Source of the DNA: Mytilus trossulus
Lineage: Eukaryota; Mollusca; Bivalvia; Mytilida; Mytilidae
Length of the DNA stretch: 64,000 bases
Direction: 5' to 3'
NCBI RefSeq assembly: GCF_036588685.1
Contig: NC_086378.1
Location: 45,925,035 to 45,989,034, forward strand
Shown here: positions 47,875 through 61,100 of the stretch, piece after piece
How positions within the stretch are numbered: the stretch's first letter is position 1
Layout: every line of letters starts with the position of its first letter
The notes under the pieces: model-generated
Told to the model about the DNA's origin: nothing
Database searches by the model: none
What the model saw: only the letters and a program-made list of their open reading frames with translations
Program-made: the position numbers and the translations under genes

Positions 47875-48330
47875 AAAGTAACGCCATTGTTACATTTGGT
47901 AGATAAATTCAACAATACCTACCGTTATCTGGAGGATTTGTTTTTGTTAAATAATCCAGAGTTCTCTTTAAATATACTACCGACATTTACCTAAAGAACT
48001 TGCTTTAACTAAATCTTACTTAAACAGCAGTATTTAACCTTTATAATATTTAGACATTTCAATTTCCAAAGGGTAACTCCATGCTAAAATCTATGACAAA
48101 AGAGACGATTTTTGATTCCATATTGTTAATTTTCCTTTCCTTTATAGTGTTTATATATCCCAACTCGTTCGTTATGCCGTTTGTGTAGTGATGTCAAAGA
48201 TTTTACAGAACGTAATCAATGCATCACTAGTAAATTATTAAGTCAGGGATTTTGTAACCATAAACTACTTAAAAACTTTACTAAATTCTCTCATAGATTC
48301 AAAGATTTGATTAGTAAACGCAGCTGGTAC
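47875..48330 (+). pseudogene. Penelope-like RT, C-terminal remnant of another family
   Basis: It reads LVDKFNNTYRYLEDLFLLNN, later a KIYDKRDDF-like stretch, then RLCSDVKDFTERNQC and FTKFSHRFKDLISK. The catalytic YLDD-type site has become YLED. Stops and shifts are many. Confidence 0.5.
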
Positions 48331-48339
48331 AGTAGCTAA

Positions 48340-49915
48340 ACGGTATTTCACATCTTAAATGTGACGCTAAAGTTGTACTAAAATCGCAGAAATCACTAGG
48401 TGATCCGTGTAAACCCATCGACGCATTCAACAAACTTATTAGTAAAGGTTACATTTGTATCTTACCATTGTTGTAAATAATTCTTTGAATATAATTTACA
48501 TTGGCACTAATATCGATTTTTTCATCATCAAATTAAAACAAATAAATTGTATTCTCTTCAAACGGGATAAATAGTGACACACTAACGTTCTTTTTAATCT
48601 ATAACGAGAATAACTCCTAACTATCCTACTGACTGTTTATGACACTTACCAAAGAGGAAATCCTGGATAATCAAATGTCTGCTCTATGTTGGTTTGGAAT
48701 TTCAACCAAAGACGAAGAACTGGATCTTCCATCACTGTATTGGATACCGAAACTACATAAGTGTCCTTACAAACGACGGTATATTGCTGGGTCTTCCAAA
48801 TGCTCCACGCGACCTCTTTCAAAGGTATTAACATCTATTTTATTAGCAATCAAAGCTGGGCTTCAAAGTTATTGTGAAACTGCCTATTCTAGAGGTGGCG
48901 TGAATCAGATGTGGATACTGAAAAATTCGAAAGATCTTTTAGAGTATCTATAATCTAACTCTCTTTCATCTTGCATCAGTATAAAAACATTTGACTTTCC
49001 TACACTTTACACAAGTATTCCACATTCCAAACTAAAAGACAAATTGAAAGAGTTGGTATTGCTTTGTTTCATAAAAAAATAATGGCCAACGTAGATACAA
49101 GTATCTTATCTTAAGGAGGGATAAATCCTACTTTGTAAAGTATCACTCTAATTCCAACAAAAAATTCCCTGAAACTGACATTATCAAGATGCTTGATTTC
49201 TTGATTTACAACATATGTTTAACGTTCGGAGGACGTGTTTTTCGACACACTGTCGGCATTCCAATGCAATGGGAACCAATGTGCCCCTCTTCTTGCCAAC
49301 TTGTTTCTTTATTGTTATGAGGCTGAATTCATACAGGAACTTCTTAGGAAGAAAGATAAGAAGTTAGCAATATCCTTTAACTTTACTTTCCGCTATATAG
49401 ATGATATTCTCTCACTAAACAAATCAAAATTTGGTGACTATGTTGAACACATCTATCCCATCGAACTAGATATAAAGGATAAATCAGATACAGTTAAGTC
49501 GGCCTTATATATTGACTTACATCTAGAAATTGACAATGAGGGTAGGTTGAAAACAAAACTTTACGACAAAAGAGATGATTTCAGCTTTCCAATTGTGTAC
49601 TTTCCATTTCTAAGTAGCAACATTCCAGCAGCACATGCATACGGGGTATATATCTGCCAATTGATACGATATTCCCGTGTTTGTTATCATGATTATCTTG
49701 ATAGTTGCTGCTAATAAGGAAGCTATTAAACCAAGAGTTCAAAATGGTGAAATTGAAATCATCCCTTCGTCAATTTTATGCACGCCATCACGAGTTGGTT
49801 GACCGTTATGGAATCATTGATGATATCGGATATGTTCCTTACGTCGTAACTACAATCCCCTTCTCTTTCATGAATGTTACCTACCGAATTAGACTATTTA
49901 TCGGATTTGTTATAA
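48340..49915 (+). pseudogene. Penelope-like reverse transcriptase, frameshifted
   Basis: The readable parts are SLYWIPKLHKCPYKRRYIAG and YSRGGVNQMWILKNSKDLL, then TFDFPTLYTSIPHSKLKD (motif A), GIPM with a small insertion, LANLFLYCYEAEFIQELL, catalytic FRYIDDILSLN, and KLYDKRDDFSF. The WIPKLHK and RYIDD signatures fit Penelope-like elements, but no GIY-YIG endonuclease was found. At least four frame breaks make it dead. Confidence 0.7.
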
Positions 49916-50165
49916 CATGAGCAACACGACGGGTGCCACATGTGGAGCAGGATCTGTTAACCCTTCCTGAGCACCTGAGATCACCTCTAGTTTTGGTGGG
50001 GTTCGTGTTGCTCATTCTTTAGTTTCTATGTTGTGTCATGTGTAAAATTGTTTGTCTGTTTGTATTTTACATTTTAGCCATGGCGTTGTCATTTTATTTT
50101 CGATATATGAGTTTGACTGTCCCTCTGGTATCTTTCGTTCCTCTTTTGATAAATTTAGTTTTGGC
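49916..50165 (+). repeat. Family D tail downstream of the Penelope-like RT
   Basis: It continues directly from the RT (GAGCAACACGACGGGTGCCA) through TTTTGGTGGGGTTCGTGTTG and GCCATGGCGTTGTC to TGGTATCTTTCG. Copies elsewhere lack the RT, so it is probably the element's 3' end spread by truncated insertions. Confidence 0.6.
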
Positions 50166-50814
50166 ATTGATCAAGTCATGTTTTCTTTGATTGTGCTTGA
50201 CGTTAAAATACTGAATCCTTCGGATGTGTTAAATTAAATTTTGTCTCAGATGCATGATTTTTATTTATCAAGAATTGTTTTTGGCTTTTAATTAGCTGTC
50301 AGTGACTACAAGTACTCTCAAATCATACTTTCTTGTTAATTTGACCTGTCGCTACTTTTTACTATGTTTTTTTGTTTGTTATATAATGTTTACTTATTCA
50401 GGATTATATCTGGTCTATATGCCAACTTTGATAAGTGTTTGATATTACTATAAATTTTAAATTTTTCGTACTATATACACCCAAAATATTTGTTTTGTAA
50501 ACAATATTTTCTTTCTTCATTTAAACTGTATACCTAACAACACAATTATGTTCATTTACATGTGTATATTATTGTAAATGGGGGATTTTTTTACAAGGTT
50601 ACTGCTGTTTATTTGAATTTGTTTAACATTTCACAGAGGTATAACATGTATAATACGGTTACTTTAATTATTCACCCCTTATTTTATTGATTTTGTATTT
50701 ACATTATATCATGGATCAAATTTATTCGTTCAGTGTATGTTTACTTGTGTTTATCTGTCTTTTGATTGAGTTAAGCCATTACAATTGATACGTTATAGTG
50801 TGTTTTTCTATGTT

Positions 50815-51170
50815 GTGATGTCACACTGTTGCTTGGGATAAGGATGAAGGTTGGTAAAACATTTAAACCCGCTGCAATTGTTTGCAACTGTCATTAGTCA
50901 GGAGTCTCATGTTCAGTAGTTCTCATTTGTTGATGTGGTTCATAAGTGTTTCTCGTTTCTCGTTTTTCATATGCATTAGACCATTGGATCTCGTTTGAAT
51001 GGTTTTACGCTAGTCATTTTGAGGCCCTTTATAGCTCGCTGTTTGATGTGAGCCATACATCTGTATCGAAGACCATAATTTGACCTATAATGGTTTACTT
51101 TTATTAATTGTGACTTGGATGGAGTTGTCTCATTGGCACTCATACCACATCTTCTTATATCTTTAATGAA
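50815..51170 (+). repeat. Family E repeat
   Basis: It contains GTGTTTCTCGTTTCTCG, CCTATAATGGTTTACTTTTA and GTTGTCTCATTGGCACTCAT, ending CCACATCTTC. The same order is seen at 41271-41545 and inverted at 60896-61330. Confidence 0.65.
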
Positions 51171-51454
51171 AAAATACACGAAAATCGAAGAACATGCAAA
51201 GGAAAAGTATACAACTGTCATACAATACAATGATTTCTTTTAAAAAACAAATAGCTTATTTCTTTTCGTGAAAAAAAAACCCATATTCTATTTCAATAGT
51301 TATCGAGTTAAGCGTCTTGTTACAAGCCGACGGTGAAGTCTGGTCGATAACATCAACGTCATTTGATTTGATCATTCTGGTTAGTTATCTCTATTATAAA
51401 CAAGAAGTAATTGTAACAGGATGCTGTTACGAAGTCTCCGATAACTCCCCATTC

Positions 51455-52010
51455 ATATGGTCCCATGTTCATTTGATTTTTTGTCCCATACAAGAATATA
51501 TATGGCTTACGAGTAGGTATCTCCACCATTTACAAGTTTTCAAACAGGAGGGGTGGTGGTGACCCCCTAGGGTGACCCCTAGGGACTTTACCTACATTTC
51601 ATTTGATTTGTTTTATTGTCCCCTACAAGATAATATATGGTTTAGGGGTGGGGATCTGGACCGTTTACAAGGTAATAATAATACATTCTCAAATTGAACA
51701 GGGTGGGGTGACCCCCCAGGAACTTCCATCTAATTTCATGTGATTTGTTTTATTGTCCCATACAAGAATATATATGGTTTAGGGGTGGGGATCTGGATCG
51801 TTTTCAAACAAGAGGGGTTGGGGTGACCCCCTAGGAACTTCCCTTTTATTTCATTTGATTTGTTTTATTTTCCCTTACAAGAATATATATGGTTTAGGGG
51901 TGGGGATCTGGACCGTTTACAAGATAAAAGCACATTCTCAAATTGAAGGGGGTGGGGATGACCCCCCAGGGCATCCCCCTATATTTCATGTGATTTATTT
52001 TATTGTCCTA
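51455..52010 (+). repeat. G-rich minisatellite, units of 116-136 bp
   Basis: TTTCATTTGATTTG-like words recur near 51468, 51597, 51733, 51849 and 51984. Each is followed by ATATATGGTTTAGGGGTGGG and GGGGTGACCCCCTAGG. Some units lack a 20-bp CATTCTCAAATTGAA segment, which explains the length steps. Confidence 0.8.
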
Positions 52011-52189
52011 TAATCATTTCTGAAGACTGTATGTATCTATCACTTATAGTTTTCAAGTTATATTCATTTAAATGCACAAACGAAAGATTGATGGCTCACC
52101 TAGACATATTAGTCTACCATTTTATGAAATCCTAAGTCAATCTGACCAGCGGTTTTGGAGAAACGCTGCGGACAAGTTCATTTTTTAAA

Positions 52190-52231
52190 GCGGCGGAAGA
52201 AGGAGAGGAGGAAGAAGAAGAAGAAGAAGAT
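52190..52231 (+). repeat. GAA-rich microsatellite
   Basis: GGAAGAAGGAGAGGAGGAAG is followed by a run of GAA triplets directly before the repeat A array. Confidence 0.8.
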
Positions 52232-52988
52232 AGTTATCAAAATTACCAGGATTATAATTTTATACGCCAGACGCGCGTTTCGTCTACATAAGACTCATCA
52301 GTGACGCTCAGATCAAAATAGTTAAAAAGCCAAATAAATACAAAGTTGAAGAGCATTGAGGATCCAAAATTCCAAAAAGTTGTGCCAAATACGGCTAAGG
52401 TAATCTACTCCTGGGGTAAGAAAATCCTTAGTTTTCGAAAAATTCAAAGTTTAGTAAACAGAAAATTTACAAAAAATGACCATATAATTGATATTCATGT
52501 CAACACCGAAGTGCTGATTACTGGGCTGGTGATACCCTCGGGGACGAAACGTCCACCAGCAGTGGCATCGACCCAGTGGTGTAAATAGTTATCAAAATTA
52601 CCAGGATTATAATTTTATACGCCAGACGCGCGTTTCGTCTACATAAGACTCATCAGTGACGCTCAGATCAAAATAGTTAAAAAGCCAAATAAATACAAAG
52701 TTGAAGAGCATTGAGGATCCAAAATTCCAAAAAGTTGTGCCAAATACGGCTAAGGTAATCTACTCCTGGGGTAAGAAAATCCTTAGTTTTCGAAAAATTC
52801 AAAGTTTAGTAAACAGAAAATTTACAAAAAATGACCATATAATTGATATTCATGTCAACACCGAAGTGCTGACTACTGGGCTGGTGATACCCTCGGGGAC
52901 GAAACGTCCACCAGCAGTGGCATCGACCCAGTGGTGTAAATAGTTATCAAAATTACCAGGATTATAATTTTATACGCCAGACGCGCGA
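52231..52988 (+). repeat. Repeat A, head-to-tail array of 2.1 units
   Basis: There are two complete 355-bp units, almost identical. A third breaks off at GACGCGCG. The array lies within a GAAGAAG-rich stretch. Confidence 0.9.
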
Positions 52989-53758
52989 ACTAGCGTGGAC
53001 AAAAAGTGTGGAAGAAGATTAATAAAAATAATAAGAAAAAAAAAGAAACGTAGAATAACAATATGTCACCCCAACTCCGTTGAGGGTGCCATAATAATAA
53101 AAATAATAAGAACTGAGCAAAACCAATAAGTCTCCAAACTTTGTTTGGGAGACTTAAAAAAACGTAGAGTCACAAAAATACTAAACTCCTAGGAAAACTC
53201 AAAACGGAAAGCACTTAATCAAATGGCAAAATCAACAGATCAAACAAATGAATAACTACTGTCATATTCCTTACTTGGTACACGCATTTTCTTATGTAGA
53301 AAACGGTGGATAAAATCTGGTTTGATAGCTAGCTAAACCTCAAACTTGTATGATAATGTGACATTGTGTGAACAAAAATAAACATACATAATAGCTAAAA
53401 ATGACTAAAATAGAGAGACAGCAGTCATTAATGTGTTACAATCTTAATCACGTCATTAAGCAATAATGGCATGATGGGTCATGTATCATCAGAGTTGTTT
53501 TATTCATCGATTATCATCAAACAAGTGGCCATTTGGGTTAGGAAGATCAGCTGTATGGTGTTCGTTAACTGTACAGCATAGCAACTGTTACCTCGACTAA
53601 CATCGATAACTTAAATAACTACATTTGCGTCTACTGTACAGTTAACGTCCTTCAAGTGTTTTGCAACTATACTCAACAACATTAATAACGTACAACATAA
53701 ATTAAAGCATGGTGAACATTTCATTGTTTTACTTCAAATTTTTTGAAAAAAGATATTT
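52989..53758. other. No gene recognised
   Basis: It starts with GCGTGGACAAAAAGTGTGGA and AGAAG- and AATAATAAG-rich DNA, the other half of the stretch split by the repeat A array. It then continues as unique AT-rich sequence. Confidence 0.4.
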
Positions 53759-55315
53759 ACACTACAAACTGCTGAGAGTCTGAATTGACCAGTTTTTGTG
53801 CTCGACCAGTAAAATCGAGCACACATTTAACTCGACTAGTCTCGACATTGTCTTGACTGTACTTAATTGTACTTAAGTGTACTCGACTAGGTCTCGACTT
53901 TACTTAATCAGTACTGGATGATCTTTGTGTAGTCTAAAATGGTCTTGACCAAGGCTCGACCTGTCTCGACCTGTCTTGACTAGTCTCGACCTGTCTCGAC
54001 TGGTCTTGACTCAGTCTCAACCAGTCTCGACCTGTCTCGACTAGTCTTGACCTTCAAATTTAGTTTTGACTGGTGTAAATCAGCCCATCTAACTAAATTA
54101 AATATTGATGTTGCAAAATTCAAGCTTATTAGGTAGTTTAATTATTAGCTGTGAAATGAAAGAATTAAATTTTACAATAGGTAAAAATAAAAATTATTAT
54201 ATAAATTCAGATAGGCATCTTTAATTTTTTTTATAACTTTTTCAAATCAACTTGGATTTTCATCAAACTATGCAGCTGTCTTAGATATGTATCAATCTTA
54301 CTGAATCCCATTTCATTTACTTTTTTGGTGTATTGCTGTAAAATTTAAGAATTAAAGTCATCTTGGTAAAAAAAGCTTGGATTTGCAATTCGGACAAAAT
54401 AGAGATAGTACACTTTAATTTTTTTAATAACTTTTTCAAATCAACTTGGATTTTCATCAAACTATGCAGCTATCTTAGATATGTATCAATCTTACTGAAT
54501 CCCATTTCATTTATTTTTTGTTGTATTGCTGTAAAATTTAAGAATTAAAGTCATCTTGGTAAAAAAAGCTTGGATTTGCAATTCGGACAAAATAGAGATA
54601 GTACACTTTAATTTTTTTAATAACTTTTTCAAATCAACTTGGATTTTCATCAAACTATGCAGCTATCATAGATATATATCAAGCTTACTGAATCCCATTT
54701 AGTTTACTTTTTTGTTGTATTGCTGTAAAATTTAAGAATTAAAGTCATCTTGGTAAAAAAAAAGCTAGGATTTGCAATTCGGACAAAATAGAGATAGTAC
54801 ACTTTAATTTTTTTAATAAATTTTTCAAATCAACTTGGATTTTCATCAAACTATGCAGCTATCTTAGATATATATCAAGCTTACTGAATCCCATTTCATT
54901 TACTTTTTTGTTGTATTTCTGTAAAATTTAAGAATTAAAGTCATCTTGGTAAAAAAAGCTAGAATTTGCAGTTCGAACAAAATAGAGTCACCAGTCAAAA
55001 CTAAATTTGAAGGTCAAGACTAGTCGAGACAGGTCGAGACTGGTTGAGACTGAGTCAAGACCAGTCGAGACAGGTCGAGACTAGTCAATACAGGTCGAGA
55101 CAGGTCGAGCCTTGGTCAAGACCATTTTAGACTACACAAAGATCATCAAGTACTGAATCAGACTAATTAAGTAAAGTCGAGACCTAGTTGAGTACACTTA
55201 AGTACAGTTAAGTACAGTCGAGACAATGTCGAGACTAGTCAGGTAAAATGTGTGCTCGATTTTACTGGTCGAGCACAAAAACTGGTCAATTCAGACTCTG
55301 AGCAGTTTGTAGTGT
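53759..55315. mobile_element. Foldback element: 320-bp inverted arms around four 193-bp tandem repeats
   Basis: The left arm 53759-54075 and right arm 54989-55315 are near-perfect inverted copies, starting ACACTACAAACTGCT. They are rich in CTCGAC words. The centre 54215-54988 holds four head-to-tail units of 191-196 bp (starting near 54220, 54411, 54604 and 54800), each with AATCAACTTGGATTTTCATC. The flanks GATATTT and TATATTT may be a 7-bp target duplication with one mismatch. No coding capacity is visible. Confidence 0.85.
54215..54988 (+). repeat. Four 193-bp tandem repeats in the foldback element
   Basis: The unit contains CAAACTATGCAGCT, CTGAATCCCATTT and GATTTGCAATTCGGAC. Units 2-4 are closer to each other than to unit 1. 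Confidence 0.85.
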
Positions 55316-56044
55316 TATATTTTAAGGATAACCATGCAAGTAAATAACAGGCTCATAGAGACTTGTTCTTTTGGTGGTGTCATTTGGAAGTTGTCAATCT
55401 AAAAAAATCGATGTGATAAATCATCTCCACATTTGTCAAAAGAAAAAAAAATGTTTTCAGGTTGATATATACATGCAACGTAAATTTTCACAAATGATCT
55501 TCTTATTTTGATTTGAGAGGTTAAAACTAAGAACTTGGGGTTAATGTGTCAAAATTTTGACTTGCATTAAAAATGCAATAGAATTTTTTTTTCAACAAAA
55601 TCCATAGAAGTTGTGCACTTCTTTTGTTGTAAAATGCACAAATAACTAATTTGTAGGTAACCATTTTCACATGTTTATGGATGAGAAGTTCTTAATATCA
55701 AAATTGCAAACCTGTTCGAATAACTATTTCCAATATGCGTCTTCTCTTTCAGGCATTGAAAACGTGAACAAGAAACGTATTCATATATCAATACTTGGTA
55801 CTATTAAAATGTCAAAACACAAGTGTAAAAATAAATTTTCAATCATGTTGTCGAAGTCAAATATGACGATATTGAAACTCAAGTTTCCGAGTTAAACTGT
55901 TGAAGCCTTAAATGTCGTAATTTCAAGGGTTTGATAGACTATGATCATATTTTGATTAATGTCGTAATCTTAAAGTAATGAGGTAAAATTCAACCTAAAA
56001 ATTCCAAGTATAATCCTTTGACTGAATTCGAATTCGTCCTAAAG

Positions 56045-56310
56045 GTACACCTCAAACTATGTCACCGCCACAATTGTGTTTGCCTCCAGTGCTTGAGGTC
56101 GTAGGCTCGAATACTAGGCCGGGTCAAACCAAAAAATGTCACATGCTTCTTTTCCGCTAATCACTTGATATTGAGGAGTTAGAACAAAGACTACTTAGAT
56201 CTGGGTAAGAATAATGTGACCGGGCAAGGTGACACGTCTTCCTACAAAATGTTACCTTGTGAACTAGTGCATTTTAAAGCTGAATTAGCGTGTCCGTCTA
56301 GTATAAAGAA
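56045..56310 (+). repeat. SINE-like unit with tRNA-like head
   Basis: TTGCCTCCAGTGCTTGAGGT followed by GGCTCGAATACTAGGCC resembles a box B region. The body (GTGACACGTCTTCCTAC) is one I associate with a molluscan SINE-like repeat. An open frame over it is not a gene. Confidence 0.4.
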
Positions 56311-56449
56311 ACTTCTGGTTAATTTGAAATCCCGATCTTTTTCTGAAATTAGGTCTATCAAATTTCATGGTTTTTCAACCCGGTATACAACCATTCCCCC
56401 TATGAAATTAAAAGATCGTCTAAAAGAAAAATCCACAATTTGTTTCTAA
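56311..56449 (+). pseudogene. Penelope-like RT motif A remnant
   Basis: SIKFHGFSTRYTTIPPMKLK and DRLKE match the TFDFPTLYTSIPHSKLKDKL region of 48340-49915, with the motif A aspartate lost. Confidence 0.45.
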
Positions 56450-56452
56450 GAG

Positions 56453-56705
56453 GGACGAAAGATACCAGAGGAGTTCTAATAAATTGAAAATAAACTGACA
56501 ACGCCATGGCTAAAAATGAAAAAAAGACATAGACAAACAATAGTACACATGACACAACATAGAAAACTAAAGAATAAGTAACACGAACCCCACCAAAAAT
56601 TAGGGGTGATCGCATGTGCTCCGGAAGGGTAAGCAGATCCTGCTCCCCATGTGGTACCCGTCGTGCTGCTCATGTTTTATGAGTTTGACTGTCCCTTTGG
56701 TATCT
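56453..56705 (-). repeat. Family D tail, - strand
   Basis: This is the complement of 49920-50165, including CGAAAGATACCAGAGG and GACAACGCCATGGC. It lies just downstream of the IgGFc-type gene's end. Confidence 0.65.
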
Positions 56706-56823
56706 TTCGTCCCTCTTTTAAAGTAAAAACACTTTAAAGCAGACGGAAAACGGAAAGTTCTAATATACTGCAATGCATACATGTACAGTCATTATTTGTA
56801 TTTAGAACGGGGTAACATCTCAC

Positions 56824-56829
56824 TTTATT
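56824..56829 (-). terminator. Likely polyadenylation signal of the IgGFc-binding-type gene
   Basis: AATAAA on the - strand lies about 142 bases after the stop codon, a normal distance. Confidence 0.4.
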
Positions 56830-56970
56830 ACAGTTGACAAGTAGTGGTAATTTAACTATCTTCATATTTTTGTTACTATAACAACATTAATTAGTATATC
56901 CCACTGCTGTAGATTAAAATCAATGCAAAACCAAAGTGTTTAGCCAAATGTTAGTTAACATCGGGAGTTG

Positions 56971-58178
56971 CTAAGTTTTAAAAGCCATTCCGGCTGAATA
57001 TCCATACGATTCGTAGTCAGTGAAATTCCCGTAAATCCACAACCCAAAGCGTGTCTTTTCTCTGTGTGTGATGTGATGTGATCCATTAGATATTGGAATG
57101 CTGAAACTACTGTAGTGATATTCTTCCCCAGAAATACTGAAAATGTTTTTCAAATTCACGAAACTACCGTCAAGTACAAATCCATCGACTGCCTCTGTCG
57201 GTACTGTAATACTGATGAAACTTTCAAAATCTGGTGGAACAATGAAATCATAATCATACAGGTACTGGTTAATACCGGGAATCGTCATCATGAAGGCATC
57301 TCCATGTTTTTGTGATAGCTCATGCGGGTAAATATGTACCATCACATCGCTTTCAGATGAAATATAAGAGATGGTTGTATGGAAATAATCCATAAAGTCT
57401 CTTGATTTTAGTACGTTTCTAGTGCGATTGTTACCACTCTTCAATGCTATATTTGTATCATTTACAGCAAGCACGCGAACTGTGTTTTCAGGTCGATAAT
57501 GTATATATGGAATGACGTACACATTATCCAGCTGATTTGTAGGTAACACCATTTCGATGAATGGCTGACAGTCTGCTTTGGCATTGATATAGTTGCATCT
57601 ATTTCCACTGACGACAGCAACTGGCTTCGATGCAAATATTCTTGTTCCTGTTAGGTCTGATGAGTGCATAACTTGAAATGCTGTATACTTATTGAGTACC
57701 AATGTTAAAGTCTGATTGTTAGAATATTGTATATTCTCGTATGAAACTGATCCATCTTTAATCGTAAAATTTATTTCTATTAATGTATTTGAATAAACAG
57801 AAGTAAGGGAAAATAAACTCGCTCCATTGCTGTCATATGGAGTGAACGAGGGAATGACGTAATCTGTTGAAACATATCGAGTGGGAATAACAAGGAATCC
57901 TTCAGAATGATATCGACGGAGGAATAAAAATCCATAAAGGATAATCGGGACAGTAGAGTGTATTTCTGCTCCTGCCTGGTGTAAACCATTTGTCATCAAT
58001 ACATTAGAATCAAGGGTATAAGTATTATCGGCTGAATTTAAAGTTACTGAAACATTTTTATTATTTGCAAAATAAAAAATATTTATTTCGCTCTTTCTGT
58101 AAATTGCTGGTAATATTCGTGGCGATGGTCTGCCATGTGCTTCGTGAAATATCACAATAAAATCCTTCCCTCTGCCTT
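56971..58178 (-). CDS. IgGFc-binding-domain terminal exon
   Basis: The acceptor ACACTTTTGCAG is followed by EGRGKDFIVIFHEAHGR, and the frame stays open for 401 residues to TAA at 56971. The domain is intact, with paired cysteines at GNRCNY and ADCQPF. Confidence 0.85.
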
Positions 58179-61100
58179 CTGCAAAAGTGTAAAACAATTG
58201 TTTAACATAAGTAAAATACAAAACTCAAATTTTTAACTCCTTACATATATGCTGGCTTCTCTAAGACTATGTTCTGTATAGAAATACCATTACTATAATT
58301 CTTCACCAGTTTTAATGGTTTTGGAAAACAGACAAAACAAAACAAATTTAAATAACTAATTTCATGATAATTTTACTTGGTGTTTTCACAAGTTCCGGTA
58401 TTTATAAGGAAATAACAAAAAACTGAAATAGATATCATCACTACTAGAACAATTAAAATCCTTTCGATAGAAATCAGACTGTGCTGCTCTGAATCTGAAT
58501 AACACGTAGTGATGCACTATTCTATAATATGACTTCCAGAGACTATTAGCTATAAAAATGTCTATACCTCTGTATTAATCGATCTCACATGTAACAAAGA
58601 AGTATTCACATTGATGTCAATATATATAAAAATTATTTTTATTTATTTTTTCATATTGCATAAAATGAAAAATAGGAACAGCTTCATTTATTTGAATCTT
58701 TTACTTTAAATCGAAATTTGGCATGTTTTTACCAATTTATTTCATAAAATAAACGTTCAGTTTATCATTATGCACAATTATACTTTATTTTAACGTCTAG
58801 CTTGGTTAAGATGTATTTATTTCTTATTTTTCACAACCCCACACAAAATAACAAAGTTGTTCTAACACTATTTTTTAACTATTTGTTACAAAACAATAGG
58901 ATTTACATTACAATAACAATTTATTTCATTACCATTTTTCCATTTAATGTTATGCGACTGTAAACATGACATACTACTTCTATTGTTTTACCCTTCCGGA
59001 ACACCTGAGATCATCCCTAGTTTTTGGTGGGGTTCGTGTTTCTTAGTTTTCTATGGTGTGTCATGTGTACTATTATTATTTTTCTATTTTTTTATTTTTA
59101 GCCATGGCAATGTCAGTTTATGTTCTATCTATGAGTTTAATCGTCCCTCAAGTATCTTTCGCCCACTTTTCTAGAGGAATATATCAAAAATGAAAATAGT
59201 TTTACCTGCATACTGACATTTGTCACCAAGATAGCCGTTACCACATTTGCATAAGTGTCTATTTCCGGATATCTGACATTTTCCACCATTCATACAATGT
59301 TCAACAGCACAAATATCTTAAAAGATTGATTAGGAATTAAAGATAATATAAATTCATTGAATTTTCAAAATAAGATTCAAGACAGAATAATGAAAACATC
59401 CATCAATATACCGTACTTTTTGAGTCAAAAGAACATGACATTTAAACAAGGCATAGAAAAGTTTTGAATAAAATACAAGTCCGATCGCTGTTTTTTTTTT
59501 ATATATATATAATCAAGAATACATCTTGTTTTACATTTATAGATAAATAACTTTGTACATTATCTTCTTTCAATGTACAGAAAGAGTACACATTAGCATC
59601 TAGCATTTGCCCTCATATATTCCGATTTTAAACATTTATATAATTTATTGTAATCATTTCTATACACATTGTTTGGTTCTTTGGTATAACATGTATTTTT
59701 TAAACCTTTGATAATACAATATTTTAACTCGATTTGTTTAAAAAATGTTTTGAATTATGAAAGTCATCCAAAGATGCGTTATCAATGCTGCGTTATTCAT
59801 ACTAATATCAAAGATCTTTACGCGGTTTTTTTATCAAGTGTATGGATTTACATGTCAAAAGTTTAAAGCATCTCAAAATTAAGATTTGTTGTGAGTCATT
59901 CTAATATGACGTGCTTCTTTCGCTTTGTAAACAAACCAATGCTTGAAATCTAATAAAATGTGTCTGCACATGCTTATTTTGACTATAGTAGAAAAATGGA
60001 TGTTATCAAATTGGCATACATTTAAAATATTTTATTAACTTAAAACACTTTCAAACTCTTTAAAGATGCACATGTTGTTAATTAAGAATTACCGTTGATC
60101 ATCTCAACGAGATTGATTGTCTCACTTGAGCCGGTACGGCGAAAGCGAGAAAAGCCATCGAGTAGTGATGACCAATGATAATTTGTTTATCGCTATTTTA
60201 TCTATGACAACGTTGTCAATTTCGTGTCAATTTCATTAGCAACGCGACGTGCCTCCTTAGTTTTTAGCGATAATTTTCCATCTCAAGCTAGTAGCATGAT
60301 ATGAAAAATGATCACAAAAAAAAGATCAAAGGAAAAATGCATAAAACAGCGATAATAATAGATATACAATGACTACAATGAGTTACAATTTGCAATTGAC
60401 CTAGATCAGATAACGCTCATTTTGGCTGTTCATGAAAGAGCCTACATCAACGATCTGCACTTATTTTAGACCTCGCTTTTGCTCGGGCGGAAATAATTAC
60501 AAATATAATGCCTTTACATGTTAAAACTACTTGTAGTTTTAACATTGTTATGTGTAGTTTAACATGGATAGGCGTTAAGTTATATTCCTGGTATTTTATA
60601 CCTCACTTTCGCTCGGGAAAAACATATCGCGAATATAAAGCCTACCCATGTTAAAACTACAATAAAGTATACATTGCATCAATTATTTCTTAATTGTAAT
60701 TATATATTTCGAAGAACTAACATTTGACTACTTTCGTGATACTAAAACCATTAAACAACATTAACCACCAAACAAGTGAGGACATATGGTAAATGAAATG
60801 CATGGACTTTTTGTATACATTGTATATATGTTTGTATACTTAAATTGAGAACAAAGATTTTCAAACATATTTTATCGAGCCTTCTTTGCTTTACTATCCA
60901 TATAAAAAAGAAGATGTGGTATGATTGCCAATGAGACAACTATCCACAAAAGACCAAAATGACACTTACATTAACAACTATAGGTCACCGTACGGCCTTC
61001 AACAATGAGCAAAGCCCATACTGCATAGTCAGCTATAAAAGGCTCCGATAAGACAATGTAAAACAATTCAAACGAGAAAACTAAAGGCCTTATTTATGTA

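Noticed and set aside
52231..52988. CRISPR-like array
   Set aside because: The repeats are 355-bp contiguous units without spacers in a eukaryotic genome.
56216..56449. 77-codon + strand frame as a gene
   Set aside because: It is a chance fusion of a SINE-like body and a Penelope-like RT remnant.
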